Origin: Devosia sp.
GTDB taxonomy: Bacteria; Pseudomonadota; Alphaproteobacteria; Rhizobiales; Devosiaceae
Length of the DNA: 64,000 bases
Direction: 5' to 3'
Assembly (NCBI RefSeq): GCF_014860165.1
Contig: NZ_JACZKG010000075.1
Location: forward strand, 107,167-171,166
Below are positions 9,156 through 17,269 of the stretch, piece by piece. Numbering within the stretch: position 1 is the first letter of the stretch; every line of letters starts with the position of its first letter. Both the position numbers and the translations under genes were made by a program. Below the pieces are notes generated by a model. The model was not told the DNA's origin, did not search any database, and saw nothing but the letters and a program-made list of their open reading frames with translations.

Positions 9156-9762
9156 CCAACAAATGCTAACTGAGATCAGTGGATCCACGCTGGCCAAAGC
9201 GTTCTCGTCCAAGCACGGTCCTGCCGCACTAATAGCGGGGGACGCCGTGGCTCGTCAGCTGGCACCGCGGCAGCTCGGGAAGCAGTTCGTTGTGCAAGCC
9301 GAGGGACAAAGTGTACTGATCCCGCAAAGACTGAACTTTGCCTCAGATGACCTGCAGCTTACCGAGAGCGACGACGCCTGGCAGCTTGCTCGTGCACTTC
9401 AAACCCGCAGCAACGACGGTTTCCAACGTCAACGGGCCGCGCGGGATCTGCTAGCTGACTTGCAGCCGTGGGCAGCACCCTTCGTTGTGTCGCTTATTGG
9501 GGAGTACATCGTCGAAATATTGGATGACGTTGCTACTGCGCTTACGCCCGAATCGACCCACACACTCGGCACTTTCATCAGCCATAACAAGGCCTACTGG
9601 AATACTACCAAGCGCCGGGTGATGAGCTATTGGAACGAATATTATCGCTATCAAAGCGCTCAAATGGGTGGTGCTAACCGTCGAAACCAATATGTCGGGT
9701 TCAAATTGATTGCCGAACTCGAAACGGCAGCTTTTAAGAGGACGCAATCTCCAACTTGGTGA
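9148..9762 (+). CDS. conserved-looking hypothetical protein, second of a coupled pair
   Basis: A 204-residue soluble protein. The C-terminal half has a recognisable pattern: LQTRSNDGFQRQRAARDLL, then WAAPFVVSLIGEYIVEIL, then a Trp/Tyr-rich YWNEYYRYQ. I have the impression of a widespread uncharacterised bacterial family with RS-DGF-RQRAL and PFV-LLGEYV-EI motifs, but no assigned function. The start overlaps the preceding gene by eight bases (ATGACTGA). Codon use and lower GC suggest acquired DNA. The tail (FKRTQSPTW) runs into repeats and may have been altered. Confidence 0.6.
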   Translation: MTDQQMLTEISGSTLAKAFSSKHGPAALIAGDAVARQLAPRQLGKQFVVQAEGQSVLIPQRLNFASDDLQLTESDDAWQLARALQTRSNDGFQRQRAARDLLADLQPWAAPFVVSLIGEYIVEILDDVATALTPESTHTLGTFISHNKAYWNTTKRRVMSYWNEYYRYQSAQMGGANRRNQYVGFKLIAELETAAFKRTQSPTW

Positions 9763-10376
9763 CCGCTAAGGGTCGAAAGCTGCCGAACTGCAATGCGCCC
9801 CATTCCGGCCGTTCAAGCTCCGCGGGCCAATGCCTGAAAGCGGACGGTCGGCTTTGTCGAGTGCGACGTCCGCAAGGGGTGGGAAACGGACTGGCAGCTT
9901 TCGGGTGCCAGACCACTAAAGCGGACGCTGGACGATCGTCTCGTTCGAGGCCGCAAGCGGAATGACGGCTTCTGGTGGCTGCCAGTTGATAGCGGACATT
10001 CGGCGTGCGGCAGACCGATGGCTTACGGGGGGCCGATTGCGGTCTGTCAGTTTCAGGCAGAAAAAGAACTGCCGTTGCGCGGACTGCGAACGGGCTACCT
10101 GGTTGGCGAGGAGGATGCACTATGCACTATGCCTTCAGCTCTCTGGTCCCGTCGATCGCCAAGTGCTGCGCGAGTGGATGACCGCTGGTCGCCGCAGCAT
10201 TGGGGCGCTCAGGGGTAACTGCAAGCCGAGCGTGGTCGCGGAATGTCCATGGCGACCTCGCACACGCCTGCAATCACCAGCCAGCATGATCACTGCAGCG
10301 GCGTCGCGCTGGCGGCTAACACTTTGGCAATGCGAGAGGTCCAGCATAGGGCAGTCATCCCAACCCTTGATTCAAG
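9763..10376. repeat. 614-bp gene-free stretch of decayed mosaic repeats
   Basis: No convincing gene. It contains blocks shared with 7282-7570: CAATGCGCCCCATTCCGGCC then GTTC (9791-9814), and GAAAGCGGACGGTCGGC (9836-9852). It also has shorter echoes such as AAGCGGACGCTGG near 9919 and AGCGGACATTCGGC near 9989. A short frame MHYAFSSLVP near 10120 is not recognisable. The 3' part leads directly into a glycosyltransferase gene that has no clear ribosome site. Confidence 0.55.
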
Positions 10377-11444
10377 TTGCTCAGTCCACGCGTTTCGGTA
10401 GTCATCCCCGCCTTCAATGCGGCGGCCACGCTTGCCGACACGCTTGACGCCGTGCGCGATCAATCGGTTGCCGACCTCGAGGTCATCGTCGTTGACGACG
10501 GCTCGACGGATGACACGCGCGGCATTGCCTTGCGCTACGCCAGCCAGGACAGGCGCTTCAGGTGCATTTCCGTGCCCAATGGGGGCGTCGCCTCTGCCCG
10601 CAATACCGGAATTGCGGCGGCGCGTGCACCATATGTCGCGCCCCTCGACGCCGACGATCTATGGCACCCCGACAAGACAGCTCGGCAACTGGCGGTCCTG
10701 ATGGCCAGAGCCGAAGTCTCCATGGTCTATTGCAGCCGCCGAAACGTCGATGCGCAGGGCCGCGTGCTCAAGACGATCTCGAAAGCCACACTTTCCGGCT
10801 GGGCCTGCCATCGTATGACCGCGTTCAACGCGGTGGGCAATGGCAGCGCCATCATGTTTCGTAAGGCCGATGCGTTGCGGGCCGGAGGGTATGATACGCG
10901 CCTGCGGCAGCAAGGCGTGCAAGGCAGCGAGGACTACCTGCTGCAAATACGGTTGGCCGCGATGGGGCAAGTTGCGGTAGATGGCGACTATCTGGTGGGT
11001 TATCGGAAGAGTGCCAATGCCATGTCCAATGACGACGCTGGCATGCTGCGCTCCCGAATGGCGGCGCTACGGATCGTAGCGGACGAATTGCCCGAATTGG
11101 CGGCGACAGCGCGAGCAACGTACAAGCGGTGCCAGTTCATTCTGGCGCTGAAGCACCTAGCCGCAGGCAACTGGGGCAAGGGGCTGCCCCAGGCAGCGGA
11201 CTGGGCGCGCGGCATCAATCCGAAGCTGGTGGGCGACAGCCTGGGCTATCTGCAGCATCGCCGACGCACCCGCGATCCCGTTGCGATTGCCAGCGAACCG
11301 GGCCGCCCTTTCGGCACCTATCGATGCAACGAAGCTCCGGAGGAAGGCACAAGTGGCTATCTGGAGCGCATGCTGGCAGAGCTGGAACCTCTTGACCTTG
11401 CCTATGGGGTGGGCCGGGCCGCGGCTCAGAGCTTGACCGGGTAA
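10377..11444 (+). CDS. glycosyltransferase family 2
   Basis: A 355-residue GT-A fold glycosyltransferase. The N-terminus is PRVSVVIPAFNAAATLADTL, followed by EVIVVDDGSTDDT and the metal-binding PLDADDLW. It should transfer a sugar from a nucleotide donor during surface-glycan synthesis. The only start available is TTG 10377, because an in-frame TGA lies at 10368 and no ribosome site is visible. The fold nevertheless starts immediately, so the gene may have lost its native 5' end to the repeats upstream. It is the only plus-strand gene of the polysaccharide locus and its 3' end overlaps the convergent SDR gene by 19 bases. Confidence 0.88.
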   Translation: MLSPRVSVVIPAFNAAATLADTLDAVRDQSVADLEVIVVDDGSTDDTRGIALRYASQDRRFRCISVPNGGVASARNTGIAAARAPYVAPLDADDLWHPDKTARQLAVLMARAEVSMVYCSRRNVDAQGRVLKTISKATLSGWACHRMTAFNAVGNGSAIMFRKADALRAGGYDTRLRQQGVQGSEDYLLQIRLAAMGQVAVDGDYLVGYRKSANAMSNDDAGMLRSRMAALRIVADELPELAATARATYKRCQFILALKHLAAGNWGKGLPQAADWARGINPKLVGDSLGYLQHRRRTRDPVAIASEPGRPFGTYRCNEAPEEGTSGYLERMLAELEPLDLAYGVGRAAAQSLTG

Positions 11445-12502
11445 CCAGCGAACTCCAGCCACGTCAGCGTTCGACGCTGCGCTTCGGCCAAGGAGACTAT
11501 GGGCTCGTATCCCAGTTCATCGGTGGCCCTGGTGTAGGGTAGTTTCCAGCCACAACGATGCAGCAGGCTCATTTCAAGCGTAGCAATCGGCGCGGCGGGG
11601 GCCGACCCCCTGCCCGCTTCGCCGGTCTTGCCGATCCTCATTTCCCGCATTCCTGCCCGCATGGCGGCCTTTATCGGCCGGGGCAACCGCCTGGCGAAGC
11701 CTTTCAGTATTCGGTTGTTTCGCAGGAGAGAGACCAGGCCGGGCGCCTGTTCAGCTGTCGGTGGCGGCAACTGCTCCAACGGATATCCCAACGCCTCCCC
11801 AATCGGGGCCAGCAGGTCTCGCCAGCTATAGGTCTCGCGATCGCCCAGGAGGTAGGCCTGTCCATCCGCGGTTTCGCTGGCAACCGCCAGGGTGATGGCA
11901 TGAACCAGGTTGTCAACGTAGATGCCGTTGCAGATGCCCATGCCGCCATCGACGAGGTAAGCCTGCCCGGCAAGGAGGGCGTCCGCAAACCCGCCCACCC
12001 AGAACGAGCGTGGCCCGTGCACGATACCGGGACGCAAGATGACGACCTCAACATCCCCCTGCCGCCGCAAAGACAGCAGGCGCTCTTCTGCCTGCACTTT
12101 GGCGTTGTTGTAAGCGATCGGCTGGTGTTTCGAGAGCGCGGTCGCCTCGGTGGTATGGGGTGCCGGATCCTGGCCGTGAACCGAGGCGGAACTCAGATAG
12201 ATGATGCGCCTTACGCCTGCCGCCCGGGCCGCATTGTAGACCGGCTCCACAGAGCCGACGATGGTCTGCAGGTCGCCGGCAATCGCATGGAGTACACTGT
12301 CGCAGCCACGGAAGGCCTCGGCGAGCGCGGCCTTGTCGCGGCCGTCCGCGACGCGCGAGTCCAGTTCAAAGCGGCTCGCCAGCGCCAGCGATTGGGCGGT
12401 GCGCACCACGGGTATGACCTCGAACCGGCCACCCAGATGCAGCATTTCGACCGCCCGGTTGCCGATGAAGCCTCCCGCCCCCAGAATGGCCATGCGCTCC
12501 AT
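11426..12502 (-). CDS. NAD-dependent epimerase/dehydratase (extended SDR)
   Basis: A 358-residue extended short-chain dehydrogenase. The NAD-binding motif is AILGAGGFIGNRAVEML at the N-terminus and the catalytic pair is in AYNNAK (Tyr-x-x-x-Lys). LSSASVHG is the expected Ser region. Such enzymes epimerise, reduce or dehydrate nucleotide sugars. The ATG overlaps the upstream stop as TGATG, so translation is coupled to the Gfo/Idh gene. It is the last gene of the minus-strand polysaccharide operon. Substrate not determinable. Confidence 0.87.
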   Translation of the reverse strand: MERMAILGAGGFIGNRAVEMLHLGGRFEVIPVVRTAQSLALASRFELDSRVADGRDKAALAEAFRGCDSVLHAIAGDLQTIVGSVEPVYNAARAAGVRRIIYLSSASVHGQDPAPHTTEATALSKHQPIAYNNAKVQAEERLLSLRRQGDVEVVILRPGIVHGPRSFWVGGFADALLAGQAYLVDGGMGICNGIYVDNLVHAITLAVASETADGQAYLLGDRETYSWRDLLAPIGEALGYPLEQLPPPTAEQAPGLVSLLRNNRILKGFARRLPRPIKAAMRAGMREMRIGKTGEAGRGSAPAAPIATLEMSLLHRCGWKLPYTRATDELGYEPIVSLAEAQRRTLTWLEFAGYPVKL

Positions 12503-13530
12503 CAGCGGCTACCCGCCAGCGATTCTGCGCGGGCGGCCTCTACCGGGGCCAGCCAGGGAAGGTGCATCGATATGCGATCGGCGTAGCAGCGCTCGATCAG
12601 GGAAACGCTGGCAGGCACGGATGTCACACTCGCTCCCCCCGTCCCGCCAGGCAGCGCACCCTCGATCTGACGGACAAAGGCCTGCTGAAAGTCATCCTTG
12701 TCCGAGACCATCATGCTGACCTTTGCAGGCACGTTGCCCAACACTTGAAACTCGTAATTGAATGGGTCGTTGACTTGCCAGGCAAGCCAGCCGCCGGAGC
12801 CGACGATCCTGTAGACGTTCGGCTGCGCCCAGTCCCGGCTGAGCCGCACGGTCGCCCGAAACGAAGGATAGTCGAGCCGAACCAGGCAGTTTGCCTCCAC
12901 GCCGCCGAATGCGTCGTCCAGGTAGTCAAACCGGTCCGGAGCGCCAAACCACCAGTGGAGCAGATCGAGGCAGTGTGTGCCGATGTCCTGCAGCACGCCG
13001 CCACCTGACGAGGAGCGGGAGAAGTATGTTGGTCCTGCGACGGGCCAGGCGAACGGCCCTCCCTCGAAGCAGGTAACGCCGGTTATCTCGCCGAGCAGAC
13101 CCGACCGAACAATGTCCCCGATCGCCTTGGTGGCAGGAAACTGCCGCCGCACATAACCGGCAGATAGCCGGGTGCCCGTACGCGTTGCAGCGTCGATCAT
13201 CGCCTGGGCCTGGGCGGCGCCGATCGCGAGCGGCTTCTCGCATAGCACGTCCATCCCCGCCTCCATGGCGGCGATCGATTGAGCCATATGCAACATGGGC
13301 GGAGACGCGACGATCACCAAGCCGGCCCCAAGCTCGAGAAGCTCGTCGAAGCTTCCGACGGGCTTCCCGTCCACCAGCTCTGCAAAGGTGTGCGCCCTGC
13401 CGGCATCCGGATCGAAAGCAGTTATCCGGCCCACGACGCCGCCGCGACGAAGACGCATCAGCGCGGGCGCGTAATAGAGCGTGCTTACCGCGCCACACCC
13501 CACGACCGCAACATCAGTACCAAGGGTCAT
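12502..13530 (-). CDS. Gfo/Idh/MocA family oxidoreductase
   Basis: A 342-residue NAD(P)-dependent sugar dehydrogenase. The Rossmann motif is VAVVGCGAVSTLYYAPAL, the family EKP motif appears as CEKPLAI and the catalytic region is LQDIGTHCLDLLHWWFG. Members oxidise or reduce sugar rings, often making 3-keto or amino sugars for surface glycans. Its ATG directly follows the TAG of the glycosyltransferase gene upstream, and it overlaps the SDR gene downstream. The pairing with an SDR suggests a nucleotide-sugar modification step. Confidence 0.9.
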   Translation of the reverse strand: MTLGTDVAVVGCGAVSTLYYAPALMRLRRGGVVGRITAFDPDAGRAHTFAELVDGKPVGSFDELLELGAGLVIVASPPMLHMAQSIAAMEAGMDVLCEKPLAIGAAQAQAMIDAATRTGTRLSAGYVRRQFPATKAIGDIVRSGLLGEITGVTCFEGGPFAWPVAGPTYFSRSSSGGGVLQDIGTHCLDLLHWWFGAPDRFDYLDDAFGGVEANCLVRLDYPSFRATVRLSRDWAQPNVYRIVGSGGWLAWQVNDPFNYEFQVLGNVPAKVSMMVSDKDDFQQAFVRQIEGALPGGTGGASVTSVPASVSLIERCYADRISMHLPWLAPVEAARAESLAGSR

Positions 13531-14529
13531 CTAGGTCTCCCCCGCCCTGAGGAGGGACCGCAGCACAGCGCCAAGGCCCGCACGCGCAACGCCGGGAGAT
13601 GGGCGGAAGCGGATCGCCTGCCAGGCCTGCGCCAGCGCCGCCGGGACGTCGCCCGAGCCGGCGACACGGCGTGCCATGGCCAGCGCGGCCTTCGCATATG
13701 TCTGCCTTGCGCGCCTGACGGTGCTGCGGCGATCTGCCGGGGGTAGATAGTGGGCGAAAATATCCATGGCTCGACGTGTATAGGCCATGTCCGCGCCCGA
13801 TCGGATATGCCGGCCGGTGTTAGAGTGCACATGCATGCGATAGCTCGCCAGCGGCCGGGGCTCGTACCAGAAGGCATAGCGTGCCGCCAAACGCACCCAC
13901 ATTTCCCAGTCCTCGCTGCAGACAAGCCGGCGATCGAATCCCCCCAGCTCCACATAGGCGTCGCGGCGGACGGCGATAGACGGCGTCATGATGCGTTGCT
14001 CGCGGGCCAGACGGATCAGATGATTGGGCAGAGGGCCGGCCCGATCCTCCTCCTGTTCGGTGGTGCTCAACTCCTCGCCAGTCTCGTCGATGAGCCGAGC
14101 TCGGCAGAATGCTGCCCCAATCTGCGGACTCGTCCGAAAGCCCCTCTCCAACGCTTCGTAATAGCCTGGCCCGACCAGATCGTCGCCATGCAGCAGGTGG
14201 ACCACCTCGCCCCGCGCCCGCTGCAGGCAGGTGTGGAAATTGGCGATATGACCGACATTGGTGGGTTGGCGGGTGAAGGTCACCCTGCCGCCGCCCAGTT
14301 CCTCGACAATGGCTCGTGGCTCATCACTATCGGATGCATCGTCGACGACCTCGATCTGCATCCTGTCGGGGCCCTGATCCTGAGACAGCACGCTGGCCAG
14401 GGTCTGGCGGAGATAGGCGCCGCAATTATACGTCGGGATCATCACCGACCAGAATGGGCGAACCACGTTGTCTGCGACCGGCTCGACGACGTCGCGATGG
14501 CGCATGTCATGAAGGGCACTGTCGCTCAT
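13531..14529 (-). CDS. glycosyltransferase family 2
   Basis: A 332-residue GT2 enzyme. The N-terminal ~28 residues are a leader, then FWSVMIPTYNCGAYLRQTL, IEVVDDASDSDEP and the metal site HLLHGDDLVGPGYYEAL. The C-terminal part (RQTYAKAALAMARRV) is helical and basic, consistent with membrane association. The start overlaps the upstream stop by four bases (ATGA). Donor and acceptor unknown. Confidence 0.9.
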   Translation of the reverse strand: MSDSALHDMRHRDVVEPVADNVVRPFWSVMIPTYNCGAYLRQTLASVLSQDQGPDRMQIEVVDDASDSDEPRAIVEELGGGRVTFTRQPTNVGHIANFHTCLQRARGEVVHLLHGDDLVGPGYYEALERGFRTSPQIGAAFCRARLIDETGEELSTTEQEEDRAGPLPNHLIRLAREQRIMTPSIAVRRDAYVELGGFDRRLVCSEDWEMWVRLAARYAFWYEPRPLASYRMHVHSNTGRHIRSGADMAYTRRAMDIFAHYLPPADRRSTVRRARQTYAKAALAMARRVAGSGDVPAALAQAWQAIRFRPSPGVARAGLGAVLRSLLRAGET

Positions 14530-15443
14530 GGCCTACCCTCGGTCCGCGCGAGCTTGAGCGCCAGACTCAAAAATTGCCGCCAGCCGACTTCGCTGCCGAT
14601 GCCGCCACTGCGCAAGCTATGGAAAAGCGCGCGCCGGGCTAGCGATACCTGTCGGTGGTCGAGATAGTCTGCCGCCCAGTCGAAGAACAACCGGGTGGCG
14701 CCCGCCCTGGCGAGATCATGATGGCGCCGCCCCAGGCAGCGGTCCATCCTAATGAGGAAGGTGAAAGTGCTGTCGAGCTTGGCCGTTTCCGAGCCGGTGC
14801 TGAACATGCCGCCCTCATGCAACCGATAGACCGCTGTCGGCTCCGGATCGAAAGCCAGATCCCCAGTCATCGCGCACAGGATGTAGAGAGGCCAGTCCGT
14901 GCGCGGAAAGAAGTCATCGTACCACGATGGGACGTCACGGATCGGCGCCAGTCGCATCATTCCGCCGGCCGTTGCGTAGGGATTGCCGTGCCAGATTTCC
15001 CGGAGATCGACCCGCTTGGCCTGGTTGGGGGGCGTCCACAGGGCATCGGTCAAGATAGCAGCGTGGGCAACTCTGGCATTGAAGAAATGGGCAGCGCAGT
15101 CGGCATGGCGCAGCAGAAAGCCAGCCTGGCGCTGCAGCTTATCCGTGGTGCTCCAGTAGTCGTCGCCATCCAGCAGCGCGACGAACTCGCCTCGGGCAGC
15201 CCGCAGTCCCCGGGCCACCGTCTGATTGCTGCGAAGGTTAGTCTGGGAAAGAAGAAGCCGGATGCGCTCGGGGAAGCGGCGGGCATAGTCCTCCACGATT
15301 GTCCGCGTTCCGTCGGTGGATGCGTCCTCGCTTATCAGGATTTCGACGTCGAAATCGGTCACCTGAGCAAGAGCGCTGTCGATGGCCTCGGCGATGTAGC
15401 GGGCATGGTTGTAGGTGACGATCAGGACGGTGACGAGGGGCAT
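14526..15443 (-). CDS. glycosyltransferase family 2
   Basis: A 305-residue GT2 enzyme with VTVLIVTYNHARYIAEAIDS at the start, EILISEDASTDGT and the metal site ALLDGDDYWSTTDKL. The Ser-Glu-Asp-Ala-Ser variant of the usual VDDGS motif is typical of one GT2 subgroup often annotated as putative colanic-type transferases. Its ATG overlaps the upstream stop by one base (TAATG). It sits in the middle of the polysaccharide operon. Confidence 0.9.
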   Translation of the reverse strand: MPLVTVLIVTYNHARYIAEAIDSALAQVTDFDVEILISEDASTDGTRTIVEDYARRFPERIRLLLSQTNLRSNQTVARGLRAARGEFVALLDGDDYWSTTDKLQRQAGFLLRHADCAAHFFNARVAHAAILTDALWTPPNQAKRVDLREIWHGNPYATAGGMMRLAPIRDVPSWYDDFFPRTDWPLYILCAMTGDLAFDPEPTAVYRLHEGGMFSTGSETAKLDSTFTFLIRMDRCLGRRHHDLARAGATRLFFDWAADYLDHRQVSLARRALFHSLRSGGIGSEVGWRQFLSLALKLARTEGRP

Positions 15444-16387
15444 TACGGACGCCTTCGTAGCGTTCGAAGTAACGCCCTTGCGGCGCGTACTGGCAGGCGG
15501 CGCAGTTGGCGGACCAAGCGCTTGAGCCGCAGATAGAGCATGTCGAGCGAGCGTTGCGGGCCTGGCTCGGCGTATGGAGCACGAGCCAGGCGCAGGGCCC
15601 GCTGCACATCAGCCGCCGTCAGGTTCATCGCCGAAATGTGCTCCGCCGACCAATTGAGAAAGGCAGCACGGGCATGATGACTGCCTTCCCGCTTGTATTC
15701 ACCCGACTTCGTCGCTGCGGCCGATACCGAGGCCTCGTGCTGGCGGTAGCGCGCCAGGCAATGCGCGTGCACGAAGACGGGATAGCGCAGGAAAAGCTTG
15801 GTCCAGAGAGTCTGGTCTTCGTAAAGCGTGAACCGCTCTTCGAAGCCGCCCACTTCATTTATAGCGGAGCGACGAATGAGAACGCCGCAGGTGCACGGCA
15901 CGTGCCAGTCAAGCGACAGGATAACCTTGGACACTAACGCAGGCGGCATGTGCAGCCGACCCGCTTCACGGTGCATGGGCTCCACCCAGCGCCAGGGATG
16001 TTCTCCGTCTCGCCACCATTGGGTGGGGCCGTAGACCATCGCCGCCTGCGGATGCCGGGCGAACAGCGTCAGCTCGAAGGCAAGTTTCGTCGGCTCATAA
16101 AGGTCGTCGGCATCCAGAAAGCCGATGAACTCGCCCGTGGCAATCGCCAGTCCGGCATTTCGCGCCGCCGCAGCACCCCGCTGGCGGCCGTCCGGGCGGC
16201 TGACGGAACGGATGCGCCCGTCATCGCGGGCTGCGGCTTCGGCAATCGCCAGGCTGTCGTCAGTGGAGCCGTCGTCCACCACGATCAGTTCCCAGTCCGT
16301 TTCGGTCTGCGCCTGAACGCTCGCTATGGCCTCCCCCAGAAAGGCCTCAGCATTGTGGACCGGTGTAATGATCGAAACCCTTGGCAT
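15443..16387 (-). CDS. glycosyltransferase family 2 (paralogue of next upstream gene)
   Basis: A 314-residue GT2 enzyme: VSIITPVHNAEAFLGEAIAS, ELIVVDDGSTDDS and GFLDADDLYEPTKLAFE. It shares an extended layout with the neighbour at 16388-17269 (PTKLA, MVYGPTQWW versus MIYGRTQIW, GGFEERF versus DGFENRF, ARYRQHEASVSA versus ALYRQHPASFSA). The two therefore probably arose by tandem duplication. The C-terminus is very Arg-rich. The ATG directly follows the upstream TAG. Confidence 0.9.
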   Translation of the reverse strand: MPRVSIITPVHNAEAFLGEAIASVQAQTETDWELIVVDDGSTDDSLAIAEAAARDDGRIRSVSRPDGRQRGAAAARNAGLAIATGEFIGFLDADDLYEPTKLAFELTLFARHPQAAMVYGPTQWWRDGEHPWRWVEPMHREAGRLHMPPALVSKVILSLDWHVPCTCGVLIRRSAINEVGGFEERFTLYEDQTLWTKLFLRYPVFVHAHCLARYRQHEASVSAAATKSGEYKREGSHHARAAFLNWSAEHISAMNLTAADVQRALRLARAPYAEPGPQRSLDMLYLRLKRLVRQLRRLPVRAARALLRTLRRRP

Positions 16388-17269
16388 CTAGGGCCTCCTG
16401 GACCAGGTTGGGCGCCTTGGCCGCAGCACAGCCCAGCATTGCCGCAGGCCCAGCCGAAGGATCTGCGCCAGGATTGCCGGGTTTGCAGGCGCCGTGCGGA
16501 GCACATAGCCGAAGAACCAGGCGAGGAATTTCAGGTGAGCGCGGTCGACCACGCGGTCTTTGGCAGCGCGCGCGGAGAAGCTGGCAGGATGCTGGCGGTA
16601 GAGGGCCCAAGTTCTTGACGACACGTAAGTTGGAGCGGCCAGGAGAACCTTTGCGAAGAAGACTTGGTCCTCGAACATATTGCGGAAACGGTTTTCGAAC
16701 CCGTCCACATCGCGCACGAGGTCCGTTCGCATCAGGGCATTGCAGGTGGTCGGCGTCTGGCTCTTGTTCTCGAGTAATACGGTCAGGAGGCGTGGCGGGT
16801 CGATGACACTGTCAGGCGACACGCCCAGATCGTAGTAGTGGTCGTCCGCCTGGACCCCGGTATGCCAAGAGTGCCAGATCTGCGTCCGCCCATAGATCAT
16901 CTGCACGTTGGGATGGGCATCCATCACTTCGACCTGTTCGGCCAGCTTTGTGGGCAACCAGACATCATCGCAGTCCAGAAAGCCAATGAGGGCCGAACGC
17001 GCTGCGGCGATGCCAAGATTGCGGGCGGCGCTCATGCCATGATTGCCCGCGTCGGGATGGGCAATGCTGAACACCCGGTCGGGGTAGCGCGCGGCGTATT
17101 CGCGGGCAATGTCCAGGCTGCGATCGGTGGATCCATCATCGGCGATGAGCAGTTCCCAGTCGGAAAAGCTCTGCGCGAGCACACTCTCGACGGCCTCCGC
17201 CAGGTAGCGATCGCCATTGAAAACGATAATGATCACGCTGACGCGGGGAGACAGTGACTGATTATGCAT
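16388..17269 (-). CDS. glycosyltransferase family 2
   Basis: A 293-residue GT2 enzyme. The start at 17269 (MHNQSLSPRVSVIII) is chosen because it overlaps the upstream deacetylase stop by eight bases and places the fold at the N-terminus; a longer frame upstream is only antisense-type sequence. Motifs are VSVIIIVFNGDRYLAEAVES, ELLIADDGSTDRS and GFLDCDDVWLPTKLAEQ, the metal site being DCDD rather than DADD. It is a close paralogue of the next gene downstream. Confidence 0.9.
   Translation of the reverse strand: MHNQSLSPRVSVIIIVFNGDRYLAEAVESVLAQSFSDWELLIADDGSTDRSLDIAREYAARYPDRVFSIAHPDAGNHGMSAARNLGIAAARSALIGFLDCDDVWLPTKLAEQVEVMDAHPNVQMIYGRTQIWHSWHTGVQADDHYYDLGVSPDSVIDPPRLLTVLLENKSQTPTTCNALMRTDLVRDVDGFENRFRNMFEDQVFFAKVLLAAPTYVSSRTWALYRQHPASFSARAAKDRVVDRAHLKFLAWFFGYVLRTAPANPAILAQILRLGLRQCWAVLRPRRPTWSRRP

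Noticed and set aside
10120..10180. Short plus-strand frame starting MHYAFSSLVP
   Set aside because: Stops after about 20 codons and lies within decayed repeats.
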